DNA of 64,000 nucleotides from an uncultured Desulfobacterium sp. (GCA_900258555.1 LT984854.1:428509-492508); one strand, 5' to 3'. Numbered from the stretch's first letter, positions 25,390-34,251 are shown. Numbers and translations are program-made. The notes: generated by a model not told the origin, from the letters alone.

Positions 25390-27598
25390 GTTTATCGAAA
25401 TCAACCCTATGTTAAAAGCGCTTGGTTGTGATTTAGGTGAGTCTCATCCCAGCTTCAAGCGGTGTCCTAAAAAGAAAGGTTTTATAATCTTCCTGGATCA
25501 AACGGGACATATTGAAGATGTTGATATTCCAGCCTTCGGTTTGGAATCTGTTTATAGATGGCAAAAAGGCAAGAAAGACCCTGCTTTCCCCGTTTTCAAT
25601 GCCAGGGCCTTTTTTGAAGTGACCTGCGATCCTTCCCTTATTCCTACTTGTGTCTCTGTCGCCCTTAAAGAAAAGGACACCAAGAAAAGCAAAAAAAAGG
25701 TAGAAGCCAGCTCTCAGGCGGAACATATAGAAAAAAGGAACATTGATGAACATAAGCTCCAAGCCTTCATTGCAGGTTGCAGTGATCTCTGGAAAGAAGA
25801 CTTAACGCTTATAGGCCGGAGCCTAAATGAACTACCCTTTGAACTGTTACGTGTTTTAGAGGAGGCTGAAGAAAAACCCGAGAGCTTTATGGCGTTTAAG
25901 GATCTGGTCAAAAGAGCAGGGCTTTGCCATCCGGAAAAATTTTGTGAAGAGGCTCGAAAAATCTTTATAAATAAACTCCTAGACACAGGAAAAAAGGAAT
26001 TCGCAGAGGGGCTATTCGCACTAAAAAAAAAGGGTAAGAAAGGCCGTGGAAAGGAACATGGAAGGGATTTTCTTTATCTGCTGACAATAAAGGATTGGGA
26101 TAAACCCGAGTATGGGAAAGAGCGCTTCCCGCCATACCATAGTATTTTCCAGAGTTGGATGGCGCGGATTTTTGAGCAACACGGTAATGAGTCATGTAAG
26201 CCCATTGGGAAGAAAGATGCCTTTGGGCTCGATATGGCAGGAGCAGAAGACCACTATGACGATGTTAATGCTGCCGGACTGGGGCAAATTAAACTTTTCG
26301 CTGCAAATGAAGACATCCCTTGCCTAAAGCGTTACGGTCTAGAAGGAGTGGATCTTTTTCCAGCAGGACGTAACGCAAGAGAAACGGGAAGAAAAAGCTT
26401 AGAATACATTCTTGATCAGCAGAGGGAGGGGACCACATGGAGGAGCCTTAGAAAATATGAAAACCGCAATGCGGTGGCTTTTGCGTATTGCACAAGACTA
26501 ACAAATGCCAAGGTCATACAGATCTTTGATGATGATGACATATCTGGACAGGATAACATCTATATAAGCGAAGAGGCTACGAAAACTGCATTGAAAACGC
26601 TCGAAGGAATTGTCGGGATTGAACCTGCAGCAGAGATTGTAATAGGGATTATCGCAGCGTTGGACAAGGGCAATGTAAAGGTCCTTGCTTCCAGACGTTA
26701 TCCCCTTACCAGATATATATCCGGCGCTGTGCGTTGGCAGAAGGGTTGCGTAAATATCCCTGATGTTGTTTTGCCCTGGCTTCAAAAAAAAGACAATTTG
26801 ATTAGGGGGGCACTCTCCGTCTATCCGACACGAGTCATCTGGCTCTTGAATAGCGCATGGAGGCAAAACGGGGAGATGATTACCCGCAAGAAAGTTCCCA
26901 TCTCAAAACGTTTTATTTCGTCTGATGCGCTTGATTTCCTCTTTGAAAGTGACGGGACAATCCGCGATCGAGTTGACGCTGGGCTTGAGAATATCGTGGA
27001 GAAGAGCGTCCAGACTCTCATCATGGCTAAACTGACAACAGTCATAAATCAAAGCAGGAAAGGGGAGAAGTTGAAATTCAACAACAGTGTTTATCTGCAT
27101 ATGCTCCCCACGCTTTATGGGCTGCTGCTGTACAAGAAAGGAATCAGAAAGGAGGCTTATATGAAAGAAGAAGTTTTTTATCTTGGGAGATTTTTTGCCG
27201 TAGTGGATAAACTTCATATTCAGTACTCGCTTGATGTAAGAAATGGAGAAGTCCCTGTTCGGCTGATCGGTAACGATCATGTGTCGCTAGCGTTACAGAA
27301 TCCACTGGAAGCATTTATATCCCTAGGGCATCGTCTTGAACACCCATATATTTCATGGGCCAAGAGAGTGAGCCCGGACACTATTCCAAGGCGAGCAGCT
27401 AAGAATTGCCTGAAAGACATCGCTGCCTTAACAAATAGACTAACAGGGACCGAGATTCCAAACGAGATTGATAACGCTGGCAAAGCGAAGTTGATTCTCG
27501 GTTATCTTTCCTATGGGGCAAAAGATGAAGAAGCTGAACAGGATAATAGTAACATTGACTCAGAATACAATAATAAGGAGGGAAAAGATCATGAGTAA
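25379..27598 (+). CDS. cas8c: Type I-C Cascade large subunit Cas8c (Csd1)
   Basis: The large subunit of the type I-C effector, which recognises the PAM and helps open target DNA. 739 aa from ATG 25379 (MLNEFIEINPMLKALGC), chosen because GGGAGG lies 7 bases upstream; an upstream ATG at 25364 would add five residues. The layout is typical of Csd1: N-terminal PAxGLESVYRWQKGKKDPAFPVFNARAF-type segment, central AYCTRLTNAKVIQIF region and a C-terminal helical domain. The length is at the upper end of the family. It overlaps cas5c by 11 and cas7 by 8 bases. Confidence 0.9.
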   Translation: MLNEFIEINPMLKALGCDLGESHPSFKRCPKKKGFIIFLDQTGHIEDVDIPAFGLESVYRWQKGKKDPAFPVFNARAFFEVTCDPSLIPTCVSVALKEKDTKKSKKKVEASSQAEHIEKRNIDEHKLQAFIAGCSDLWKEDLTLIGRSLNELPFELLRVLEEAEEKPESFMAFKDLVKRAGLCHPEKFCEEARKIFINKLLDTGKKEFAEGLFALKKKGKKGRGKEHGRDFLYLLTIKDWDKPEYGKERFPPYHSIFQSWMARIFEQHGNESCKPIGKKDAFGLDMAGAEDHYDDVNAAGLGQIKLFAANEDIPCLKRYGLEGVDLFPAGRNARETGRKSLEYILDQQREGTTWRSLRKYENRNAVAFAYCTRLTNAKVIQIFDDDDISGQDNIYISEEATKTALKTLEGIVGIEPAAEIVIGIIAALDKGNVKVLASRRYPLTRYISGAVRWQKGCVNIPDVVLPWLQKKDNLIRGALSVYPTRVIWLLNSAWRQNGEMITRKKVPISKRFISSDALDFLFESDGTIRDRVDAGLENIVEKSVQTLIMAKLTTVINQSRKGEKLKFNNSVYLHMLPTLYGLLLYKKGIRKEAYMKEEVFYLGRFFAVVDKLHIQYSLDVRNGEVPVRLIGNDHVSLALQNPLEAFISLGHRLEHPYISWAKRVSPDTIPRRAAKNCLKDIAALTNRLTGTEIPNEIDNAGKAKLILGYLSYGAKDEEAEQDNSNIDSEYNNKEGKDHE

Positions 27599-28592
27599 CA
27601 CACAATGCACAGATATTCCACGAGCGACAGGCTTGATCATCGTCGAGGTCCGCAATTCCAACCCGAACGGTGATCCTGAACGAGACGGGGCACCCCGTAG
27701 ACGCAGAGGCGACATCGGAGAAATTTCACCAGTATCGGTCAAGCGGAAGATGCGGGATCTTGTGGGAAACAAAAAGGGGCCAATCTGGCTTTACCTGCAA
27801 GGAAAGTTCGGCTTGGATGAAACGCGCTTTGATATCTTGGAGGAACGAGACAAACACGCAAAGCCTTTAAAGGAGATTATCATTAAGGATGCCGCCAGTC
27901 CTGTTGAAGAAAAAAGATTCGTTAAAATGTTTTGGGATGGTCGTGTCTTTGGGAACACATTCTTGGAAGAGGCGACGGGTAATCCTGATGATTTACTCGA
28001 AGGGACTGACGGAAAGGCGAAAAAAGGTAAGTCCAGAAAAGCTGAAGAAGCCCTTGCATTAAAGAATAACGTGAAGACGGGCGTGATCCATTTTGGTCTT
28101 GGGCTTTCGGTGGCCCCTGTCACGGTTCGTACCGATTTTACCCTGACAAATAAAGGTGGTGTTGAGGAAGGGAAGACAGCGGGAATGGCCCCCGGTGCCT
28201 TTAAATTTGTCGAGCATGGAATTTATGCCATCCCTTTTTTCGTGAATCCTACTCAGGCAAGCAAAACGGGCTGCACAAAACAAGATATTGATGTTGCTCT
28301 GGAGCTTATACCCTATGTTTACTCTCACAATCGGTCATTAGTCCGGACGCAGGTTGAAGTCTTGCACGCCTGGTATGCAGAGCATAAAAATCAGAAAGGT
28401 TCGTTCAACGACTTTGATCTGATTGATGCGCTTATGCCCAGAAAGAATAATGAACATGAAAAGAATAAACCATCTTTTGAACGAAGTGAATATGATATCC
28501 CGAACCCAAACGAGAAACCAGATATTCTAAAAAAATTTGAGGGCAAAATTAGCAACCAAATCCGCGATCTGATGGACTTGATGAGGCAGTAG
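27591..28592 (+). CDS. cas7c: Type I-C Cascade backbone protein Cas7c (Csd2)
   Basis: Cas7 polymerises along the crRNA spacer to form the Cascade backbone. 333 aa from ATG 27591 with GGAGGG upstream. The RAMP-type features of Csd2 are visible: ATGLIIVEVRNSNPNGDPERDG near the start, VKRKMRDLVGNKK, FWDGRVFGNTF, and the C-terminal HNRSLVRTQVEVLHAWYAEHKNQ. It overlaps the end of cas8c and is followed 3 bases later by cas3. Confidence 0.92.
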   Translation: MSNTQCTDIPRATGLIIVEVRNSNPNGDPERDGAPRRRRGDIGEISPVSVKRKMRDLVGNKKGPIWLYLQGKFGLDETRFDILEERDKHAKPLKEIIIKDAASPVEEKRFVKMFWDGRVFGNTFLEEATGNPDDLLEGTDGKAKKGKSRKAEEALALKNNVKTGVIHFGLGLSVAPVTVRTDFTLTNKGGVEEGKTAGMAPGAFKFVEHGIYAIPFFVNPTQASKTGCTKQDIDVALELIPYVYSHNRSLVRTQVEVLHAWYAEHKNQKGSFNDFDLIDALMPRKNNEHEKNKPSFERSEYDIPNPNEKPDILKKFEGKISNQIRDLMDLMRQ

Positions 28593-28595
28593 AGT

Positions 28596-30833
28596 ATGGA
28601 ACGTAACGTTCTCTTGGCGCATAGCGCAAGATTCGGCTACCCGGAACAGACTTACAAGGAACACATATCCGAGGTTATCAGAAAAGCTTGTGAGTCTGCT
28701 TCCAAAGTTGCACCTTATACGCCGTTTGGGGAACTGTTTTCATCAGTGGTTCGCGCTGCAGCAGAATACCATGATCTGGGTAAACTTGATGAGGCCAATC
28801 AGGAAGTATTACGTGGGAAGACATCAAAACCTCTTCCGTTAGATCATTCTGATGGTGGTACAGCTTATCTTTTGGGGAAAAAATCAATACCCGCCGCATT
28901 ATGCGTCCTCTCTCATCACGCCGGTCTGCCTTCGATACCCGAAGAGAAGTCCAAAGTGCATCCGTTTAGGATTAATGTTCATGTTAAAAACGATGAAAAG
29001 ACAGTGCGGGAAATTACCGAGATAAAGCTGGCAAGGTACATCAGCAAGCACTCGGCTGAAATGGAGTTTATCCCTGATTTGTTAGAAAGGGGCGCTCCGG
29101 GAAAGACATTCTTAAGGTTTGCCCTATCCTGTCTGGTTGATGCAGACCACGCGGATACGGCACGGCATTACGGCAGAGGAATAGATGTGGATAAAATGTC
29201 CCTTAATGCGAAAGAGAGGCTGCATCTTCTCGACATCTATGTCAATTCGTTACGACCAAAGGATGTGACACCGGAAAGGTTGTCAATAAGACGGGAATTT
29301 TACAAAGCTTGCCGTGAGGGGCCAACGTCTCGAGGGCTTAACAGTTGCAGTATGCCGGTAGGAACAGGTAAGACTACGTCAGTCATGGCCCATCTTTTGA
29401 TGTCAGCACTTCATTTCAATCTTCGGAAGATTTTTATCGTGTTGCCTTTTACAAATATTATCGATCAGTCCGTAAGGACGTACCGGCAGTCTCTTGTTGT
29501 GCCAGGTGAAAGCCCTGAGTCCGTCGTAGCAGCCCATCATCACCGCGCGGAATATGAAAACCCGCTGTTGATGGCTGCATCATTTTTGTGGGACGCACCT
29601 ATCACGGTAACGACGGCGGTACAGTTTTTTGAAACCCTTGCAGCAAACAGACCGGTTGCGCTTAGAAAATTACATAACCTTGCTGGTTCGGCCATTTTCA
29701 TCGACGAGGCACATGCAGCTTTACCTGCCCACTTATGGCCCCAGGCATGGAAGTGGCTGGAAGATTTAGTGCAAAATTGGGGTTGCCATATTGTTTTGGG
29801 TTCTGGCACCCTTGCCCATTTTTGGAAGCTACAGGAATTTTCTGAAACCGAAGTCATGGTTCCGGAAATTTCTGGAGGAAGCCTTTACCAAAAAGCATCA
29901 GGGCTTGAAGATCGCAGAATTGTATACCCCCCAATAATTAAGGAACCGATGGGAATTGATGATTTATGCAAATGGATCATATCCCTTCCGGGTCCGAGAA
30001 TAGTTGTTATGAACACAGTTCAATCAGCGGCGGCCCTTGCCAATAATATCAATGAAGCGCAGGGGCGGAATGCTGTAGAACATCTTTCCACTGCTATCGC
30101 GCCGGTTCACCGTAGGGACACGCTCGATAGAGTAACTGTTCGGTTAAACGACAGCAAAGATGACGGGAGCTGGACGCTGGTTGCCACTACCTGCGCCGAA
30201 GCGGGTCTAAACTTTTCTTTTCGCTCCGCCGCCCGAGAGTTGAGCAGCCTTGCAAGTTTGATCCAGATTGGCGGGCGGGTAAACCGGGAATGTGAAAAGG
30301 GAACTGATTGCCAGGTTTGGAGTTTTCAGATAAGGGAAGATGAATTGCTGAGAAAACATCCACAGTTCAGTACATCTGCTAAGGTACTGCAACAGATTTT
30401 TGACGAAAATAAAGTAGGGCCTGATTTCTGCACTGAAGCCATGATGAGGGAAGTCAGGGAGAAAAACAGCGTTATGGCTAAAGACGATCTCATTGTAAGA
30501 GCAGAGAAACAGGGGAAATACCCAGATGTCGCCAACTTGTTTAAGGTTATAGACGAAGGCGAAACATTTACGGTTATCATCGATTCAGACTTTAAGGAAA
30601 GGCTTGAGTCCGGTGGAAAACCCACGAGACAGGAAATGCAGAACCTAACAGTCAAAATGAGAAAGATGCATATTGCTAACCTGGGTTTACCGAAAGTGAA
30701 AGTGGGATTTCCGAGAGTTAAAGGGTACGATGAGTTGTTCTTCTGTCCGCCGGAGTTTTATGATTCTTTCCTCGGCTATATGCGGGGTGTATTGAAGATA
30801 CTGTTATTATCACCAGAGGATTGCATTGCATGA
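28596..30833 (+). CDS. cas3: Cas3 helicase-nuclease (HD domain plus DExD/H helicase)
   Basis: Unwinds and degrades DNA recruited by Cascade. 745 aa. The N-terminal HD nuclease domain shows AEYHDLGKLDEA, LSHHAGLPS and DADHADTARHYG. The helicase part has Walker A SMPVGTGKTTSV (about residue 250), DEAH box IFIDEAHAALP, motif III VLGSGTL and motif VI IQIGGRVNREC. All catalytic residues appear present. Its position after cas7 is unusual for type I-C, where cas3 normally comes first. The N-terminus (MERNVLLAHSARFGYPEQTYKEH) is unlike the remnant at 24590. Confidence 0.92.
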   Translation: MERNVLLAHSARFGYPEQTYKEHISEVIRKACESASKVAPYTPFGELFSSVVRAAAEYHDLGKLDEANQEVLRGKTSKPLPLDHSDGGTAYLLGKKSIPAALCVLSHHAGLPSIPEEKSKVHPFRINVHVKNDEKTVREITEIKLARYISKHSAEMEFIPDLLERGAPGKTFLRFALSCLVDADHADTARHYGRGIDVDKMSLNAKERLHLLDIYVNSLRPKDVTPERLSIRREFYKACREGPTSRGLNSCSMPVGTGKTTSVMAHLLMSALHFNLRKIFIVLPFTNIIDQSVRTYRQSLVVPGESPESVVAAHHHRAEYENPLLMAASFLWDAPITVTTAVQFFETLAANRPVALRKLHNLAGSAIFIDEAHAALPAHLWPQAWKWLEDLVQNWGCHIVLGSGTLAHFWKLQEFSETEVMVPEISGGSLYQKASGLEDRRIVYPPIIKEPMGIDDLCKWIISLPGPRIVVMNTVQSAAALANNINEAQGRNAVEHLSTAIAPVHRRDTLDRVTVRLNDSKDDGSWTLVATTCAEAGLNFSFRSAARELSSLASLIQIGGRVNRECEKGTDCQVWSFQIREDELLRKHPQFSTSAKVLQQIFDENKVGPDFCTEAMMREVREKNSVMAKDDLIVRAEKQGKYPDVANLFKVIDEGETFTVIIDSDFKERLESGGKPTRQEMQNLTVKMRKMHIANLGLPKVKVGFPRVKGYDELFFCPPEFYDSFLGYMRGVLKILLLSPEDCIA

Positions 30834-30888
30834 ATTATGAATTACAAATGGTGTATCTCGAAGAAAAAACGAGACGAGGCAAGAGACG

Positions 30889-31488
30889 ATGACAAACCAC
30901 CAAGACCCGCCCCAACTCATCCCGCCTCACGGCGGCTACCAGGACCTGCAATCTTATCAGATGTCGGAGATTGTATATGACGCCACGGTGGCATTTTGCG
31001 ACCGCTTTATCAACATCCGCTCCCGCACCCATGACCAGATGGTGCAGGCGGCACGCAGCGGCAAGCAGAATATTGCCGAGGGCAGTATGGCCTCTGGCAC
31101 CTCCAAAAAAACCGAGCTCAAGCTTGTGGGTGTTGCGCGGGCAAGCCTTGAGGAACTTCTTTTGGATTTTCAGGACTATCTGCGGCAGCACAACCTGCCG
31201 TTTTGGGGCAAGGATCACCCAAGGGCGCGGGAGGTTCGGGGGCTTTGCTACAGGAAGAATAGGTCTTATACGACTTATAAGACCTATATTGCGGAAGGTT
31301 CTCCTGAAATTGCGGCAAACACCGTGATTTGCCTGATTCATCAGGCAAACTACCTTCTGGACCAGCAGTTGCGGGTTTTGGAAAAAAGTTTTCTTGAAGA
31401 GGGCGGCTTTACGGAAAGGCTTTACCGCACAAGAACTCAAATGCGCAACCAGGGTAAAAAACCATGGGCTACACAGAAGATGACCTGA
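30889..31488 (+). CDS. Four-helix-bundle suffix-domain protein, copy 2, inside the cas operon
   Basis: 199 aa, same family as the protein at 23696: LIPPHGGYQDLQSYQMSEIVYDATVAF, DQMVQAARSGKQNIAEGS, RASLEELLLDFQDYL, then CLIHQANYLLDQQL and a charged tail. It lies between cas3 (55 bases upstream) and cas4, whose start it overlaps by 25 bases, so it is probably expressed with the adaptation genes. A nonamer repeat (31262-31290) interrupts the third helix region. Its presence in a cas operon is not standard and its function is unknown. Confidence 0.8.
   Translation: MTNHQDPPQLIPPHGGYQDLQSYQMSEIVYDATVAFCDRFINIRSRTHDQMVQAARSGKQNIAEGSMASGTSKKTELKLVGVARASLEELLLDFQDYLRQHNLPFWGKDHPRAREVRGLCYRKNRSYTTYKTYIAEGSPEIAANTVICLIHQANYLLDQQLRVLEKSFLEEGGFTERLYRTRTQMRNQGKKPWATQKMT
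31262..31290. repeat. Nonamer repeats in the second four-helix gene
   Basis: Three nine-base units, GGTCTTATA, CGACTTATA and AGACCTATA, lie in frame and encode a SYTTYKTY-like stretch. The placement in a four-helix-bundle gene and the nine-base period are the same as in the copy at 23706-23799, although the unit sequence differs. Confidence 0.6.
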
Positions 31489-32099
31489 TTCCACTTTCCG
31501 CTTTGCAGCACTTGGTGTTCTGCGAAAGGCAGTGCGCCTTGATCCACATCGAGCAGGCGTGGGACGAAAACAGGCTAACTGCCGAGGGAAGGATCATGCA
31601 CGAGCGGGCGCACGAGACCGGCGGGGAATCAAGGGGCAAGGTCAGGGTCGAGCGGGGTTTGCCTCTCAGGTCTTTGCGGCTGGGGCTGATCGCCAAGGCC
31701 GATGTGGTGGAGTTTCATTTTGTAGAGGAAGGCAAATGGCGACCATTTCCGGTGGAATACAAGCGGGGAAAGCCCAAGCCCGATGACTGTGACAAGGTGC
31801 AGCTTTGCGGTCAGGCCATGTGTCTTGAGGAGATGCTTCAAGTGGCTGTTCCTGCCGGTGCCATTTATTACGGCAAAACCCATCATAGGCTGGATGTTGA
31901 GTTTAATGAACAACTGCGCAAAAAAACTGATGACGCAGCTAGGCGCGCTCACGACTTGATCCGGTCGGGCACGACTCCTGAAGCGCTTTATGACAAAAGG
32001 TGTGAAAGATGCTCTTTGGTAAATTTTTGTCTTCCAAGGGCCGCTAAAAAGAGGCGCTCTGTGCAGAGTTATCTCATTGAAGCGAGGCGTCCGGAATGA
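31464..32099 (+). CDS. cas4: CRISPR adaptation nuclease Cas4 (Dna2-like)
   Basis: A RecB-like nuclease that trims prespacers and helps select the PAM side. 211 aa. The N-terminal cysteine region (LVFCERQCALIHIEQ), the RecB-type FPVEYKRGKPKPDDCDKVQLCGQAMCLEE motif near residue 95-125 and the C-terminal iron-sulfur cluster cysteines (CERCSLVNFCLP) are all present. It overlaps the four-helix gene upstream and cas1 downstream (4 bases, ATGA). Confidence 0.93.
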   Translation: MGYTEDDLIPLSALQHLVFCERQCALIHIEQAWDENRLTAEGRIMHERAHETGGESRGKVRVERGLPLRSLRLGLIAKADVVEFHFVEEGKWRPFPVEYKRGKPKPDDCDKVQLCGQAMCLEEMLQVAVPAGAIYYGKTHHRLDVEFNEQLRKKTDDAARRAHDLIRSGTTPEALYDKRCERCSLVNFCLPRAAKKRRSVQSYLIEARRPE

Positions 32100-33127
32100 A
32101 AAAGCACCTCAACACCCTGTTTGTTACAACCCAGGGCGCATATCTTTCAAAAGAAGGCGAGACCATTTTGGTCAGGGTCGAGAAGGAGACAAGGCTACAG
32201 GTCCCGGTCCACACCATCGGAGGCATTGTCTGTTTTGGTAACGTCATGGTCAGTCCGTTTTTGATGGGCTTTTGCGCTGAAAACGGCGTGGGGATAAGCT
32301 TTTTGACAGAGTATGGTCGCTTTCTGGCCAGGGTGCAGGGCCCTGTTTCCGGTAATGTGCTCTTGCGTCGGCAACAATACCGCCTGGCCGATGATATGGC
32401 CTTTTCGGCAGTCATGGCAAAGGCGATACTCACAGGCAAGATCGCCAATTGCAGGAGTGTGCTTCAAAGGGCCTTGCGTGATCATACGGAAAAGCTGGAT
32501 GCGACAGAGGTTGAAGCGGCCTCTGCCGGCCTTTTTCGATCACTTCAAGCCCTGAATGCGGAAACACCCCTGGACCGCCTTCGGGGAGTTGAAGGAGACG
32601 CGGCACATACCTACTTCAGCGTCTTTGATCACCTTATTGTAGTGCAAAAGGAGGGTTTTTCATTTCAAGAGCGGAATCGTCGGCCGCCCCTGGATACGGT
32701 AAATTGCCTTTTATCGTTTATCTACACACTGCTTATGCACGATGTTCGTTCCGCCTTAGAGACGGTGGGGCTTGATCCTGCCGTGGGTTTCCTGCACAGG
32801 GACAGACCTGGCAGACCAGGGCTTGCACTTGACCTCATGGAAGAATTCAGACCCTTTCTGGCGGACCGGCTGGTCCTGTCACTTATCAATCGCCAGCAGG
32901 TGAAGGATAAGGGTTTTAAGAAAATGGAGTCGGGCGCAGTAATGATGAACGATGAGACCAGAAAGACCGTGCTGGTGGCATACCAGGAAAGAAAGCAGGA
33001 AGAGATCATGCATCCGTTTTTGGAAGAAAAGGCGACAATAGGCATCCTTTTCTTTATACAGGCGCTTCTTCTGGCCAGGCATCTGCGGGGGGACCTGGAC
33101 GGTTATCCGGCCTTCATATGGAAGTAA
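32096..33127 (+). CDS. cas1: CRISPR integrase Cas1
   Basis: The metal-dependent integrase that inserts new spacers with Cas2. 343 aa, typical of the I-C group. N-terminal beta domain (LFVTTQGAYLSKEGETILV), then the catalytic helical domain with GVEGDAAHTYFSVFD (Glu), a conserved His in GFLHRDRPGRPGLALDLMEEF and the final acidic residues. It is coupled to cas4 by a 4-base overlap. Codon use here is GC-richer than in cas5-cas8c-cas7-cas3. Confidence 0.95.
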   Translation: MKKHLNTLFVTTQGAYLSKEGETILVRVEKETRLQVPVHTIGGIVCFGNVMVSPFLMGFCAENGVGISFLTEYGRFLARVQGPVSGNVLLRRQQYRLADDMAFSAVMAKAILTGKIANCRSVLQRALRDHTEKLDATEVEAASAGLFRSLQALNAETPLDRLRGVEGDAAHTYFSVFDHLIVVQKEGFSFQERNRRPPLDTVNCLLSFIYTLLMHDVRSALETVGLDPAVGFLHRDRPGRPGLALDLMEEFRPFLADRLVLSLINRQQVKDKGFKKMESGAVMMNDETRKTVLVAYQERKQEEIMHPFLEEKATIGILFFIQALLLARHLRGDLDGYPAFIWK

Positions 33128-33152
33128 CGCACAAAGGCAAACAGGAGAGAGC

Positions 33153-33443
33153 ATGTTTGTATTAGTCAGTTACGATGTTTCCACTAGAGATGATGCGGGG
33201 GCAGCCAGGCTTAGAAGGGTGGCCAAGACCTGCAAGAACTACGGGCAAAGGGTGCAGTTCTCTGTATTTGAGTGTGTTGTAGATCCGGCAAAGTGGGCTG
33301 TTTTTCGTCAGAAGCTTGTAGATATTATAGACCCTGAAAATGACAGCCTGAGATTTTATTTTTTGGGTTCCAACTGGAAACACAGGGTAGAACATATCGG
33401 GGCCAAAAAAGGGATTGATCAGGAGGGGCCGCTTATAGTGTAA
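33153..33443 (+). CDS. cas2: CRISPR adaptation protein Cas2
   Basis: A small ferredoxin-fold protein that bridges two Cas1 dimers in the spacer integration complex. 96 aa starting MFVLVSYDVSTRDDAG, with the Cas2 YDV/D motif, the QRVQFSVFEC beta strand and the SLRFYFLGSNW segment. It is the last cas gene; the leader and array follow directly. AGGAGAG precedes the start. Confidence 0.95.
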   Translation: MFVLVSYDVSTRDDAGAARLRRVAKTCKNYGQRVQFSVFECVVDPAKWAVFRQKLVDIIDPENDSLRFYFLGSNWKHRVEHIGAKKGIDQEGPLIV

Positions 33444-33626
33444 GGAGTGTGCGAACCCCAAGCTTACAAGGTTTTACGGGGGTGTTCGCATTGGGGATAA
33501 TATCTTGTATATTTTGCATTTTTCATGAACCTGTTAAAGATGATAAGCAGTTGGTGGTAGTTTCGCAGATACGTTCGCGGAATGAGCCAAAATTTATAAA
33601 CGAAGTCAAAGGGTTCATGAGAGACA
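33444..33626 (+). promoter_or_regulatory. CRISPR leader
   Basis: About 180 AT-rich bases between cas2 and the first repeat. It begins with GTGCGAACCCC and a complementary GGGGTGTTCGCA about 20 bases on, a hairpin that I recall from type I-C leaders, followed by runs such as TATATTTTGCATTTTTC. The orientation (leader, then repeats ending in ATTGAAAC) matches active type I-C arrays. Confidence 0.65.
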
Positions 33627-33977
33627 GTCGCCCCCTGCGCGGGGGCGTGGATTGAAACGCGTTATCAGGAAGAAATCTCGTCTGCTACAAGGTCGCCCCC
33701 TGCGCGGGGGCGTGGATTGAAACAAATAAGTTGGATCAGGACAAAAAGAATGTTGCGGTCGCCCCCTGCGCGGGGGCGTGGATTGAAACTGTGATGCTCG
33801 GCACTGGGTGCAGAATGGAGAGTGTCGCCCCCTGCGCGGGGGCGTGGATTGAAACCCTTTGCCCGCGGTATAGGCCTTATGGGTGAATCGTCGCCCCCTG
33901 CGCGGGGGCGTGGATTGAAACGTTGACATGGCGGTCCAGATCGCGGCCCCTGCGTCGTCGCCCCCTGCGCGGGGGCG
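33627..33977 (+). CRISPR. Type I-C CRISPR array: five full repeats, one truncated, five spacers
   Basis: The 32-bp repeat starts GTCGCCCCCTGCGCGGGGGC and ends GTGGATTGAAAC. Repeats lie at 33627-33658, 33692-33723, 33758-33789, 33824-33855 and 33890-33921 and are identical. A sixth at 33957-33977 keeps only the first 21 bases, then departs from the repeat. Spacers are 33, 34, 34, 34 and 35 bp. The truncated last repeat marks the old, leader-distal end. Only five spacers means a short, perhaps slowly growing or trimmed array. Confidence 0.98.
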
Positions 33978-33995
33978 ATGTTATCTAGCAATAAC

Positions 33996-34023
33996 TTGAC
34001 TCGTATGTATAAATAATGCATAC
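33996..34023 (+). promoter_or_regulatory. Candidate promoter/operator of vapBC
   Basis: TTGACT (33996-34001) is followed 17 bases later by CATACT. Between them lies an imperfect palindrome with arms GTATG (34003-34007) and CATAC (34019-34023). A palindrome overlapping the promoter is what autoregulated toxin-antitoxin operons use. The -10 match is only moderate. Confidence 0.4.
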
Positions 34024-34053
34024 TTAGACATCACATTTGTATGAGGTGAAAAA

Positions 34054-34245
34054 ATGAGAACAACTCTAAATATCGAAGATAATCTACTCGACAAAGCGAC
34101 GAAACTCACTGGTATTAAAGAAAAAACAGCCCTCGTTAAGCTGGGCTTGGAAGCTCTTATCGCCAGAGAAAGTGCACGGCGGCTTGCAAAACTTGGTGGG
34201 ACTCAAAAGCAGCTTCAGGCCATACCAAGAAGAAAAGGGGTATAA
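34054..34245 (+). CDS. vapB: VapB-type antitoxin
   Basis: 63 aa starting MRTTLNIEDNLLDKATKLTG, the typical start of VapB antitoxins (ribbon-helix-helix DNA binding). A basic C-terminus ends IPRRKGV and would wrap the toxin. GAGGTGA lies about 9 bases before the start. It is followed 6 bases later by the PIN-domain toxin. Confidence 0.88.
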   Translation: MRTTLNIEDNLLDKATKLTGIKEKTALVKLGLEALIARESARRLAKLGGTQKQLQAIPRRKGV

Positions 34246-34251
34246 TATCCC

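Noticed and set aside
33615..34021. Two minus-strand ORFs with repeating FNPRPRAGGD/FQSTPPRRG units
   Set aside because: The repetition comes from translating CRISPR repeats; they are not proteins.
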